Shown in pieces: positions 47,092 through 55,567 of a stretch of 64,000 bases of DNA. The notes beneath the pieces are model-generated. The model ran no database searches, was not told where the DNA came from, and saw nothing but the letters and a program-made list of their open reading frames with translations. The stretch is from Oligoflexus tunisiensis (GTDB lineage: Bacteria > Bdellovibrionota_B > Oligoflexia > Oligoflexales > Oligoflexaceae): positions 3,933,208-3,997,207 of the forward strand of contig NZ_BDFO01000001.1 of assembly GCF_001748245.1 (NCBI RefSeq), given 5' to 3'. Position numbers and translations under genes: made by a program. Within the stretch, counting starts at the first letter, position 1; each line of letters begins with the position of its first letter.

Positions 47092-49170
47092 CTATTTCTG
47101 CCGCAGTGGCAGTTTCACGATAAAGCAGGTGTGTGGACTGCTTTCATCCAATGAAAATTGTCCGTTATGTCCTTCGACAAGGCCCTTTGAGATGCTGAGA
47201 CCGAGCCCAAAGCCACGGCCCACCTCCTTGGTTGTGAAGAACGGCTGCATAATTTTTTGACGAATATCAGACGTAATTCCTGACCCACTGTCCATGACAG
47301 CGAACTCCATCACGTCACGATCACTTCGGATTGTGAGTGTGATCCATTTATCAGGCTGGGACTCTATCGCATCGCAGGCATTGTTGAAAAGATTGAGTAA
47401 AACCTGACTGATTTCAGCGGCGCGGCAGTCGATCGTCAAATTTTTTGGATATTCCCCGATCGTGAATTTGATGCCTTCGTGTTTAAATCTTCCTTCGCAC
47501 AGGGAGAGAGTATCTTCAACAAGCTCGACAACCTTGGTTTCCAGAAAGGGATCCTCGTCTGACAGACGGGAAATCGTTCGCAAGCCATTGACTATTTTTA
47601 AAGTCCTATCCGCTGCTTCAAAGATTTGCAGAGTGTGTTTGTTGATCTGATTAACAGATAACGGCTCAGTCGATAAGAGAGAAAGGATCTGTCGACTTTT
47701 GCCAAGAATCACTGATAGGGGATTTTTAATCTCATGAGCAATATCTCCGGCCATCTGACCAAGAGTCGCCAGCTTGGTAGATTCGAGCAGTTGTATCTGG
47801 GCCTCGCGAGAACTCCTTATGATACGAACCAGGCTGATCGCATGGCCGATCTGAATGCTGAGGGTAATGGCCAGATTGTTCGCGCTTTCCATGGTTTCCC
47901 GCTGGGATGGCACGAAAAGCAACGTTCCGATGGGTTGATCGTCGATAACAACGGGTGTCATGACCAGCGAACCAACCTTCAAACGCCTTAACAGTAGTTC
48001 CACCTCTTCATTCTTCAAGACAGGAGATGGAAGCACCAACGGCTTCCCGAATTCCAATACCTGCTTCAAACAAGAGCTTTGACGACAAAAGTCCAGCAGT
48101 GCGTCTGCGGAATTCTTTGGCAGGCCAACGAATGCTTTGAGTTTGAAAGCGTCATTATCATCCAGGAGATAGACGGCTCCCAGGGATATTCCCGTAGCAT
48201 CGAAGCTGGTCTGCAGCAGATCATTGAGCATGTCTTCGAAAATAGGGACATCGATGGGATTGCTGGCAAATCGCCCGAGCATGCACAGCTGCGCCTCCAA
48301 GAGGGCGACCTGCATGGTCAGGTTTTCCTTTAGCCCGACCTGCCGCTCGATTTGTCCCACAATCCTTTCGATATATTGATTGGCCGCAGGTTGCTGGGAA
48401 GTTAGCGGCTCGACAGATGGTGCATTCAGGGCAATAATCAGGGCATCGACAATTTCCTTGCTATCAGGCTGTCGTGAAAAAAACCTGTTGCACCCGACAG
48501 AATTGGCAAGGCGCAGATCCTGTTCATCGATAAATACGGAAGAAATCAGAAAGACAGGAATTTTGGAGGTCCTAAAATCTTTTCGTACCCCGAGGCAAAG
48601 CCGAAAGCCGTCCATGCGTGGCATAAGCACATCGCTGACGATGCCATCGGGTTGCAGGAGTACCGCCTTTTCCAGCGCATCCTCCCCATCCACCGCGGTC
48701 ACGACCACGAACCCCGCTTGCTCCAACTGTACTTTCAACAATTTCAATTGGATTGGATCGTCGTCAGCGATCAGTATTCGCCTGCCACGACCTGGTGATT
48801 CCGGATCATGATCGGATACCAGATGGGCTTTGACAGCCTTAAGCAGTGTGGACACGGAAACCGGCTTCAGAAGCGCGGCCGTGAAGGTTTTATCGACTCC
48901 ATCAGCAGCACCCACAGCGCCGGAAATCGCGATAATCGGCAAATCCAGCCTGAGCGACTGCATTCGTAACTGATGAACCAAATCATTGCCACTGCTATCA
49001 GTCAATCGTATATCCAGAAGCACAAGATCAACGCGGTTTTCATGAATCAAACGCAAGGATGCTTGACCATCCGGCGCTTCCAGCACGGAATAGCCTTCAC
49101 TCTCAAGGGCATGACGATACATTTTGCGGGTAATTGCATTATCTTCCACGACTAATATTGTCTGTGCCAT
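47092..49170 (-). CDS. REC-REC-GAF histidine kinase
   Basis: This encodes 692 residues. Receiver 1 has Asp53 (LLDIRLTD) and Lys102. Receiver 2 has Asp180 (IVSDVLMPRMD), but the conserved Lys is replaced (FFSRQPD). A GAF-like domain lies at about 305-445 (MTPVVIDDQPIGTLLFV), HisKA follows with His479 (GDIAHEIKNPLSV), then HATPase_c with NLFNNACDAIE, VMDSGSGI and GRGFGLGLSIS. It is cytosolic. It begins 2 nt after the DivK-like receiver gene and precedes the cheW. Probably a member of the relay, receiving phosphate on REC1/REC2 or sensing a small molecule through GAF. Confidence 0.88.
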   Translation of the reverse strand: MAQTILVVEDNAITRKMYRHALESEGYSVLEAPDGQASLRLIHENRVDLVLLDIRLTDSSGNDLVHQLRMQSLRLDLPIIAISGAVGAADGVDKTFTAALLKPVSVSTLLKAVKAHLVSDHDPESPGRGRRILIADDDPIQLKLLKVQLEQAGFVVVTAVDGEDALEKAVLLQPDGIVSDVLMPRMDGFRLCLGVRKDFRTSKIPVFLISSVFIDEQDLRLANSVGCNRFFSRQPDSKEIVDALIIALNAPSVEPLTSQQPAANQYIERIVGQIERQVGLKENLTMQVALLEAQLCMLGRFASNPIDVPIFEDMLNDLLQTSFDATGISLGAVYLLDDNDAFKLKAFVGLPKNSADALLDFCRQSSCLKQVLEFGKPLVLPSPVLKNEEVELLLRRLKVGSLVMTPVVIDDQPIGTLLFVPSQRETMESANNLAITLSIQIGHAISLVRIIRSSREAQIQLLESTKLATLGQMAGDIAHEIKNPLSVILGKSRQILSLLSTEPLSVNQINKHTLQIFEAADRTLKIVNGLRTISRLSDEDPFLETKVVELVEDTLSLCEGRFKHEGIKFTIGEYPKNLTIDCRAAEISQVLLNLFNNACDAIESQPDKWITLTIRSDRDVMEFAVMDSGSGITSDIRQKIMQPFFTTKEVGRGFGLGLSISKGLVEGHNGQFSLDESSPHTCFIVKLPLRQK

Positions 49171-49172
49171 GC

Positions 49173-49562
49173 TTAACTCCCGCTTTTACGCGCACGACGA
49201 AGAAATTCGGCCACCATACCTGGAAGTGCTCGTGTATCGATCGGCTTGGTGATATACCCATCGCATCCTGCAGCTTCAGCCTTCTGCTGATCCCCCAGCA
49301 TGGCATAAGCTGTCAGAGCGATAACGATGATGTCTTTGGTAGCTGGTTGCTTCTTCAGACTTCGGACTAAATCCAAACCGCTCATCCCCGGCAACTGCAG
49401 GTCCATAAAAATCAGGCTAGGCGAGAAGGTCTCCAGGACAGTCAAAGCCTCAGGGGCATTGGTTGCAGTTCGAATCTCATAGCCTTCAGATAAAAGCAGA
49501 AGCTTGATGAGCTTAAGATTGATAGGGCTATCATCAATAACCAGGATCGACTCTCGCTGCAT
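49173..49562 (-). CDS. DivK-like single receiver
   Basis: This 129-residue receiver has Asp54 (IFMDLQLPGM), a Thr in IALTAYAM and Lys in YITKPID. The I-Y-A-M region and overall shape resemble DivK/CpdR-type receivers. ATG follows GGAGAAGT. It is probably the first gene of the chemosensory operon, so its phosphorylation by one of the operon's kinases is likely. Confidence 0.88.
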   Translation of the reverse strand: MQRESILVIDDSPINLKLIKLLLLSEGYEIRTATNAPEALTVLETFSPSLIFMDLQLPGMSGLDLVRSLKKQPATKDIIVIALTAYAMLGDQQKAEAAGCDGYITKPIDTRALPGMVAEFLRRARKSGS

Positions 49563-49706
49563 ACTTCTCCGCAGGCTCCATCCTTAGATGTTATGCAAGC
49601 CAATAGCAGTCTTTCCATGGCCTATAAATGCCACGGGAAAAGAATGGATTCTTCGGGTTAATAGAGGACCCAGAGACGGGCTGTTCTCAAAATCTTACTA
49701 ATTTTT

Positions 49707-49734
49707 AACATAACAATGTGATGGTGTCATGCAA
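49707..49734 (-). promoter_or_regulatory. Possible promoter of the chemosensory operon
   Basis: Read on the minus strand, TTGCAT (49729-49734) is separated by 16 nt from TATGTT (49707-49712). It lies about 145 nt upstream of the first operon gene, in the AT-rich gap 49563-49782, which otherwise holds no gene. Confidence 0.3.
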
Positions 49735-49782
49735 TTTAAGAAAAATTTTCAAAATGACTTTTGCTGTAGATTTGCTCTGCAT

Positions 49783-51045
49783 CTATGAAACTTTTGAAGT
49801 TTGCCGTTCCGGTGAACAGCAGGGAAACTCCAGGACGAAGGTCGTGTTCACGCTTTGGTCCTCATAGTATATCCGCCCACCCATCAACTCCATAATGTGT
49901 TGAGAGAAACTCAAACCCAAACCTTTCCCCTCTCCAACATCCCTGGTTGTGAAAAAAGGTTCCATGAGGTGGTCGCGATAGGCTGCATCTATGCCGTTTC
50001 CTGGATCGCTGATAAGGATTCGGATGATATCGTTGTCCATGGGGCCGGTGATGAATTCCATAGCAATTCGAATCCAAGGTTGCGCAATTCCTCTCTCGAC
50101 AATCTCATCGATGCTATTTTCAATCACACAGGCAATGACATGAGTTAATCCAACCCTATGGCTAAGGATGGTTTTAGTCTGACATCTTCCCCAATCAATT
50201 TGCACATCGATTGCGCATCGAGCAATTCTCTGATGATTCAGAGCCAGCGCGGCGTTCACAACCTCTTCAATGGATTCAATATTGATTTCCGATTGTTCGA
50301 TGTCGCCTTGAGACAGAAAGTTCATTGACTGGACAATCTTGGAAATCCGCATTGCTGTTATCAGGATTTTCTCCAGACCCTTTGCTAAGCTGTCGCAATC
50401 AAGCTTATGCGAGTCAATACGACGCAAAAGATGCTCTGCTTGAGTCGAAATAATAGTGAGGGGATTATTAATTTCATGGGCCATGCCCTTGACAATTTGC
50501 TTAAATCCGGTAAGGCGTCTTTCTCTTTCAGAAAGCATGCTCGATTTTTTTTGCGTGGTAATGTCAACGAGAAGCAGAAGGCTGCCTTTGTACTGGCCGC
50601 TCCCGTCTTTCTCTGGAAGAACAACGGCACCGGACCAATAATTTTTGAAGTTCTTTTTCTGCCCTCTTATTTCCCCCTTCCATATTTCGTCGCCTTTGAT
50701 ACTTTCCAGAGTGGGAGCCGATATTTTGGAATTGATACCGAGAACTTCGGCGATGTCCTTGCCAATGGACTCTGCAGCAACTGTTTCATGCATGCTCGTA
50801 AAAACTTCATTCACATAAACTAAGCGATGGTTAGCATCAAAGCGCACAATGCCAATAGATTTATCAACGATGGCTCCCAAGTCCATGCTGGATAGCATAC
50901 TTTGGGCATGAGATTCCGTACCTTGAATACGGCCCGGTTGGGCTTTCTCTCTTTCACTCAATTCATTAACGATGCGACGCAGCCGTATGATGTATAACAG
51001 CGAGAGAATGCTGAGGACCATCAGGACAAGAATGATGACAGTCAT
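49783..51045 (-). CDS. Membrane-anchored PAS histidine kinase
   Basis: This 420-residue protein has an N-terminal membrane segment (2-20) and a short linker. A PAS domain covers 56-165 (GIVRFDANHRLVYVNEVFTSM), with a phosphoacceptor His190 in VKGMAHEINNPLTII, then HATPase_c with VIENSIDEIV, ISDPGNGID and GEGKGLGLSFS. ATG follows GAGGG; an earlier TTG is rejected. It is transcribed toward the chemosensory operon, 220 nt upstream, and may be a separate unit. PAS ligand unknown. Confidence 0.88.
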   Translation of the reverse strand: MTVIILVLMVLSILSLLYIIRLRRIVNELSEREKAQPGRIQGTESHAQSMLSSMDLGAIVDKSIGIVRFDANHRLVYVNEVFTSMHETVAAESIGKDIAEVLGINSKISAPTLESIKGDEIWKGEIRGQKKNFKNYWSGAVVLPEKDGSGQYKGSLLLLVDITTQKKSSMLSERERRLTGFKQIVKGMAHEINNPLTIISTQAEHLLRRIDSHKLDCDSLAKGLEKILITAMRISKIVQSMNFLSQGDIEQSEINIESIEEVVNAALALNHQRIARCAIDVQIDWGRCQTKTILSHRVGLTHVIACVIENSIDEIVERGIAQPWIRIAMEFITGPMDNDIIRILISDPGNGIDAAYRDHLMEPFFTTRDVGEGKGLGLSFSQHIMELMGGRIYYEDQSVNTTFVLEFPCCSPERQTSKVS

Positions 51046-51230
51046 TGTATACCCTCGTTCCAAAGAAATGCCAGAAGCAAACCTTCTGGAATATTGATCC
51101 TGGAACTCCTTATAAATTATACTTCAGGACAGCATCCGTATTTCAGAGGGAGTTTATTCCTACTGGAATCCGAATAAATGCATAGTTATCCCGACATTCG
51201 GCCCGTTGCAGGTCGCAACGCTGGATTGCA

Positions 51231-51259
51231 TTCACGGAAACCTTGCATCATACTATAAG
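51231..51259 (+). promoter_or_regulatory. Possible promoter for the 51342 gene
   Basis: TTCACG (51231-51236) and TATAAG (51254-51259) are spaced by 17 nt. The rest of the 296 nt between divergent genes (51046-51341) has no gene; other AT-rich hexamers there are equally possible. Confidence 0.3.
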
Positions 51260-51341
51260 AAAATGTGCATATATTGGTCCGTCTCTTCCAGTTTTTCCAA
51301 AAAATGCGAAAAGCTTATAAGATTCCATTGATGAGGTTCGG

Positions 51342-53471
51342 GTGGCTCAATTCTTTTCTAATCTGAAAAGTGCACGTGTGTATGTGATCGAACCCCTGGT
51401 TGCCATGCGTTTTCAAATCGTTGAAGCCTTGCGACAATTGGGGATTGAGGGGGCTATCGGCTATACAGACCTCAAAAGCTTCCTGGATCTACTGGAGGTT
51501 GAGTCGGTTGACTGGATCATCACGGCCGCGTTTGCCTCCACGGAAGTTAATGCCCTGCATATCCTGAAACTCTGTATTGAGGAGCCCCAGTTCCGCAAAG
51601 TGAGGGTTAGCCTCATGTATCGGGACTCGGAGGAGCACATTCTGCCCATTGCCTTTGAAATGGGACTGATGTCTGCCCACAACATTGAGATGCCTTCAAG
51701 ACTTCCGGACGAGCTGCAGGGGCTTCTCAGGGTCGTTAAAAACACCTCATTGAATGCAACCCTGATTTCGGCATTCTATATTAGAAGTATGCTGCGCACC
51801 AAACGCCAATGGAACGAGATCATCAAACTCGAAAAAGCCCTGCTCGAACTTTTTCCTGGCACAACTGATACCTTGCTTTCCATAGGCGAAGCTCAACTGG
51901 CGAGTGGTGACCATGAAAGCGGCCTGCGTACACTGCAGCAGGTCAAGCTCCTGAACCCGTCTCTCTCCGCACAGGTTGATCAGCTGAAGGCCAATTATAT
52001 TTTGATAGACGAAGAGGACGAGCTCTTTGACGACCTGGAACCACTCGATATGACAGGCCCTCTGTTAAATGCTCTGGGCATCCAGTCGGCTATTCTCGTC
52101 GATCCGGACTCTGCCGTTCAACAGTCGGTGAAGCAGGTCATGGCTGGCGCGGGCGTCCAGGACCTTGAAGTATTTGATTCGGGGCAAAAAGCATGGGACT
52201 GGATAAGCAACGGGCAGCAGCCAAGCCTCATTATCATGGAATGGCGAACCCTTGATCTGACTGGCGTGCAGTTTATCCAGCGCGTTCGACAGAGGTTAAT
52301 CTCGGTGCCAATCATGGTCGTCAGTTCCCTCGTCTCTCAGTCAGAAGTTCCACTGGTGAAAGAAATGGGAGTCAACGCGGTTGTTGAGAAGCCCTTCGAC
52401 AATGCCACACTCATGGCCGAGATTATTACCCTGCTTCAGCAGCAGCAATATCCGACCGAGCAGATCTCGATGGATCGCAAAATCATCCAGTGTTTGCAGC
52501 TGGGAAACAAAGTTGAGGCGAACCGCCTCATCGGCATCTACCTCTCGAATCCGGACTATGATGATGCAGGAAAGCGAAGAATGGAAGCTGAATATGCTTT
52601 CTATGAAGGGCACTATATGCAATCCTGCACATTGGCATCAGCTGCGCTCAAGCAATCCCACGACTCACTTGAGCTTCTTAATCTTTTGGGTAAGGCTCTC
52701 ATGAAGCTGGGAGATTTTGAGTCAGCTTTGAAATGCATGAAGAAGGCTCAATCCTTGTCTCCCGCCAACATCGAAAGAGCATGTCGCATGGCCAGCCTTT
52801 GTGCTGAAATGGGAGATTTCGAAGACGCCGAGGATCAACTTCTCCAGGCGAAGAACCTTGACGCTAAAAATATTCTGGTTTTGGAAGCGGAAGCTCAGCT
52901 GGCATTAGGTTCAGGCGACGCTGAGCGAGCAACCAAAGCCATGGCCAGTTTGGAATCCCTCCATCGCATCGTGGCATTTATCAACAACAAAGCGGTGGCC
53001 CTCGTAAGAAATAACAAATTTGAAGAAGGGATCGCTCTCTATAAGAGTGCTCTGGAAGCTCTGCCTCCTCCGTGGGGACATGCTCATGATACTGTATGCT
53101 ATAATCTGTCGCTCGCCCATATACGCTTTTCCGAATACGAGAGAGCTCTTCAATCCTTGGAAAAAGTCAAATCCGGTCCAACTACCGGAATCGGCAAAAA
53201 GGCCCATAGTCTCAGGAAAAAAATCTTGCATGCTCAGCAAACCAATACCCATCTGACGATATCTGTTGAGGCCAAGGAGTTGAATAACCCCAATGATCCG
53301 AAGGCACTGGTCCCGGAAATAGACTTCGCAGCTCTGGTTGATGGCATAGCAGCCTCACAGGGCGATATTTGCTGCTACCGCATATTTTCGTCAGAAGGAA
53401 TAGCATCCGAGGAATCAATCAAACTTTTTCAAAAAGCACCGAAACTGAAGCAGCGTCGACCAGCATCGTGA
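51342..53471 (+). CDS. Two degenerate receiver domains and a TPR array
   Basis: This 709-residue protein starts at a GTG with GAGG upstream. Receiver-like domain 1 (about 12-130) lacks a phosphoacceptor (WIITAAFAS). Domain 2 (about 248-365) keeps acidic residues at 254 and 256, Ser328/329 and Lys350, but Glu300 replaces the phosphoacceptor Asp (IIMEWRT), a change that mimics the phosphorylated state in some regulators. The region 375-640 has several TPR units (ALMKLGDFESALKCMKKAQSLSPAN). A protein-protein scaffold permanently 'on' is plausible. It is divergent from the PAS kinase and precedes a REC-PilZ-like gene, so it may assemble the same pathway. Confidence 0.85.
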   Translation: MAQFFSNLKSARVYVIEPLVAMRFQIVEALRQLGIEGAIGYTDLKSFLDLLEVESVDWIITAAFASTEVNALHILKLCIEEPQFRKVRVSLMYRDSEEHILPIAFEMGLMSAHNIEMPSRLPDELQGLLRVVKNTSLNATLISAFYIRSMLRTKRQWNEIIKLEKALLELFPGTTDTLLSIGEAQLASGDHESGLRTLQQVKLLNPSLSAQVDQLKANYILIDEEDELFDDLEPLDMTGPLLNALGIQSAILVDPDSAVQQSVKQVMAGAGVQDLEVFDSGQKAWDWISNGQQPSLIIMEWRTLDLTGVQFIQRVRQRLISVPIMVVSSLVSQSEVPLVKEMGVNAVVEKPFDNATLMAEIITLLQQQQYPTEQISMDRKIIQCLQLGNKVEANRLIGIYLSNPDYDDAGKRRMEAEYAFYEGHYMQSCTLASAALKQSHDSLELLNLLGKALMKLGDFESALKCMKKAQSLSPANIERACRMASLCAEMGDFEDAEDQLLQAKNLDAKNILVLEAEAQLALGSGDAERATKAMASLESLHRIVAFINNKAVALVRNNKFEEGIALYKSALEALPPPWGHAHDTVCYNLSLAHIRFSEYERALQSLEKVKSGPTTGIGKKAHSLRKKILHAQQTNTHLTISVEAKELNNPNDPKALVPEIDFAALVDGIAASQGDICCYRIFSSEGIASEESIKLFQKAPKLKQRRPAS

Positions 53472-53526
53472 GGTGCATCATTTTAAAGTCGGAACACCCG
53501 ACTTCCGTCTAATCAGAGGATTGTTC

Positions 53527-54258
53527 ATGCAGGCACGAATCCTACTCGTAGATGATGAAGAGGGAATCAGAAGTATCATCCGCGACGATCTCCGCGACTT
53601 GGGATGGGACGTTATAGAATCACAGAGCGCAGATGAAGCCATCGAACTCCTAGGCAGCACAACCGTGGATGTTGTCCTTACGGACATTCGCATGCCGAAA
53701 GTGACTGGCTTTCATCTCCTGAAAAACATCAGGTCGAAATTCGGGACTGAGCCACCCGTGGTTCTCATGAGCGCGCATACCGATGTTCAGTTCTGGGATG
53801 CCTATGATGCCGGTGCTGATGGTTATTTCGGCAAACCCTTCCGACTATCTGACCTGCAGAACCTGCTTGAGCATAAGAAAACCCCTATGGAACAAAAATG
53901 GTCCGAATCGTTCCTGGATCCGAATGCAGCCCACGTTGCACATCATTTTCAATTAAGTGACGAAGGAAAGGCCAACCCCGTGATGAGTCTTGGCCGGGGT
54001 GGAATGTTCCTGAAAACAGATGCACCTCAAATTCGACGCGGGCATAAAGTAAGCTTTGAAATTCAAATGTCAGGCATGCAATTGAAAGGAATGGGTGTGG
54101 TGCTGTGGCGACGGCTGCAGGATGAAAAGGATTTATCAGCAGGCTTTGGCATCGAGTTCCTGTATTTGGATCCAAGCTGTCGAATGGATATTATTCGCAC
54201 CATAGCAGCATCCAAGTCATTGCCATACATCCCCAAAGGCACTATGGAAAAATCATGA
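53527..54258 (+). CDS. Response regulator with C-terminal PilZ-like domain
   Basis: This 243-residue protein has its ATG at 53527 chosen over 53473 because AGAGGA is upstream. The receiver (1-115) has Asp53 (VLTDIRMPKV), Ser in LMSAH and Lys103 (FGKPF). A PilZ-like domain at about 145-225 (VMSLGRGGMFLKT, AGFGIEFLYLDP) follows. The RxxxR needed for c-di-GMP is not visible, and S-x-x-G is stretched, so it is more likely a TIGR02266/PilZ-like protein-interaction module. It starts 55 nt after the TPR gene and may be an output of the chemosensory locus. Confidence 0.85.
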   Translation: MQARILLVDDEEGIRSIIRDDLRDLGWDVIESQSADEAIELLGSTTVDVVLTDIRMPKVTGFHLLKNIRSKFGTEPPVVLMSAHTDVQFWDAYDAGADGYFGKPFRLSDLQNLLEHKKTPMEQKWSESFLDPNAAHVAHHFQLSDEGKANPVMSLGRGGMFLKTDAPQIRRGHKVSFEIQMSGMQLKGMGVVLWRRLQDEKDLSAGFGIEFLYLDPSCRMDIIRTIAASKSLPYIPKGTMEKS

Positions 54259-54563
54259 GTTCAGACCTGGGTAAGCTGTGCCTGCGACCCAGGCCGTACC
54301 CCAAGGAATCATAGCTTCAGTATTGAACCTGTATGGACAGGCGGGGGCCACGTGCTCATCAAGCGAGCAATCCCGGCTCCTCTCTGCCTTCTGCTTGTCG
54401 GCATCCACATACAGCAAGAATTTTCCCACACGTCGAAATAAAAGACATTCTTGCAAAAAATTTTCGCGATGAGGGTTACACCGGATATTTTTTATCGAAA
54501 TATCCCTTTAAAAGAGATGACGAAGGTTCAAATGTGAATCCATCTATTTTGAGGAGACCCATC
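54259..54563. other. Intergenic, no clear gene
   Basis: Short frames exist on both strands but none has a believable start and composition. A weak 6-bp stem (CCTGGG...CCCAGG, 54266-54293) could help end the preceding gene. The AT-rich part near 54485-54530 probably contains the promoter of the DUF4142-like gene. Confidence 0.35.
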
Positions 54564-55190
54564 ATGTCTGTTTTTTCAAAGATCTGCGCTGGCCTTTTAA
54601 TTTCTTCCCTGAGCATGGCAGCCCAGGCTGCTCAACCCGGAACCGAAGGACAATCACCTGCCCAGGAGCCAGGTCCTGTCACTGTTGAAGTCACCAACGC
54701 CACAGAAGTCATCCAGGTCCTCCACATTGGCGTCGAATCGGAAATGAAGATCATTGATCTCATTAGCCAAAGAAGCCCCGACGCTGAACTTCAACAGTTC
54801 GTCGAGGAACTGTCACAGGATGTGACTATGGTTACCCAAAAGCTCGAAGAGCTGGCGGCCAGCAAGAGTGTAAGCCTGGCTCCTGAGGCCTTGACTGAAA
54901 CCGCGAAAATGATTGAAGCGCAAATGTTACTGGACATCCAGACTTTGAGCGAGAAGTCGGATGAAGAGTTCCGCGCGGCTGCCATCCAGGCTCTGATCAC
55001 CAACCACGAAAAAGCTCTCGGTCTTTACACTCAAGTTGAGCAGGCCAATGCTGATGCTGAATTGATCGCAGCCATCGGCGAGTTCCGTCCCGTCACCCAG
55101 GAAAATCTGGAAAGCGCTCAACAACTCCAACAAGGCGCCAGCGAACCCACTCAGCCTCAGCAGCCTTCACAACCAATACCTGTCGAGTAA
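54564..55190 (+). CDS. Exported DUF4142-like helical protein
   Basis: This encodes 208 residues from the ATG at 54564, preceded by GAGGAGA; the frame is open further upstream but that part is not gene-like. A signal peptide ends near AQAAQ. The mature part is a helical bundle resembling DUF4142 (VLHIGVESEMKIIDLISQRS, ELQQFVEELSQDVTMV, LITNHEKALGLY), a ferritin-like fold found in periplasmic proteins. No metal-ligand His/Glu set is plain, so iron binding is not claimed. The tail is Pro/Gln rich. A very strong terminator follows. The first 30 codons are AT-rich, like the segment to the left. Confidence 0.7.
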   Translation: MSVFSKICAGLLISSLSMAAQAAQPGTEGQSPAQEPGPVTVEVTNATEVIQVLHIGVESEMKIIDLISQRSPDAELQQFVEELSQDVTMVTQKLEELAASKSVSLAPEALTETAKMIEAQMLLDIQTLSEKSDEEFRAAAIQALITNHEKALGLYTQVEQANADAELIAAIGEFRPVTQENLESAQQLQQGASEPTQPQQPSQPIPVE

Positions 55191-55209
55191 CGGGTTTATC
55201 TAACTTCGC

Positions 55210-55258
55210 CTGGCGATGTTAATCCGGCCGTTGGCCGGAACATCGCCAGCTTTTATTT
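55210..55258 (+). terminator. Strong rho-independent terminator
   Basis: CTGGCGATGTT (55210-55220) and AACATCGCCAG (55239-55249) pair perfectly, and an inner CCGGCC/GGCCGG stem closes a GTT loop. TTTTATTT follows. Confidence 0.92.
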
Positions 55259-55363
55259 GAATGTTTGAACGGCTCTCCCTGGTCGTCCATCAATTGGACT
55301 CCATTCCAACTGTAGTGTAACATTAAAGCATTATGACCTAACCATGAACTGCGAGGACCCTCC

Positions 55364-55543
55364 ATGCTCGACCGCGAGATCATTACGGCCGTTGGCACCT
55401 TTATCGCCCTGCTTGTTTCGGTGGCCCTCTCCTACTGGTTAACACCCAGAAAAGGAGTTCATGAGACGGGAATCGAGCAGGATCTTCGCGATGCAGACCT
55501 CTCGAAATCACTCAACGACAGCTCCGCGAAGAAAGCGAGCTGA
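55364..55543 (+). CDS. Small single-pass membrane protein (59 aa)
   Basis: This 59-codon gene has an ATG preceded by GCGAGGA 6 nt away. A hydrophobic helix spans about 8-26 (TAVGTFIALLVSVALSYWL), followed by a charged cytoplasmic-like tail rich in Asp, Ser and Lys. It lies 25 nt from the convergent PH-like membrane protein. No family recognised. Confidence 0.62.
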   Translation: MLDREIITAVGTFIALLVSVALSYWLTPRKGVHETGIEQDLRDADLSKSLNDSSAKKAS

Positions 55544-55567
55544 ATCCGCCCCCCTTTCGGAATGGAC

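Noticed and set aside
37881..49562. Flagellar chemotaxis operon
   Set aside because: There is no cheY/cheZ with fli or flh genes; the two CheW copies and TPR-CheR fit an alternative-function system better.
54253..54472. Short frames on both strands
   Set aside because: Cys- and Ser-rich without a start site or homology feature; treated as non-coding.
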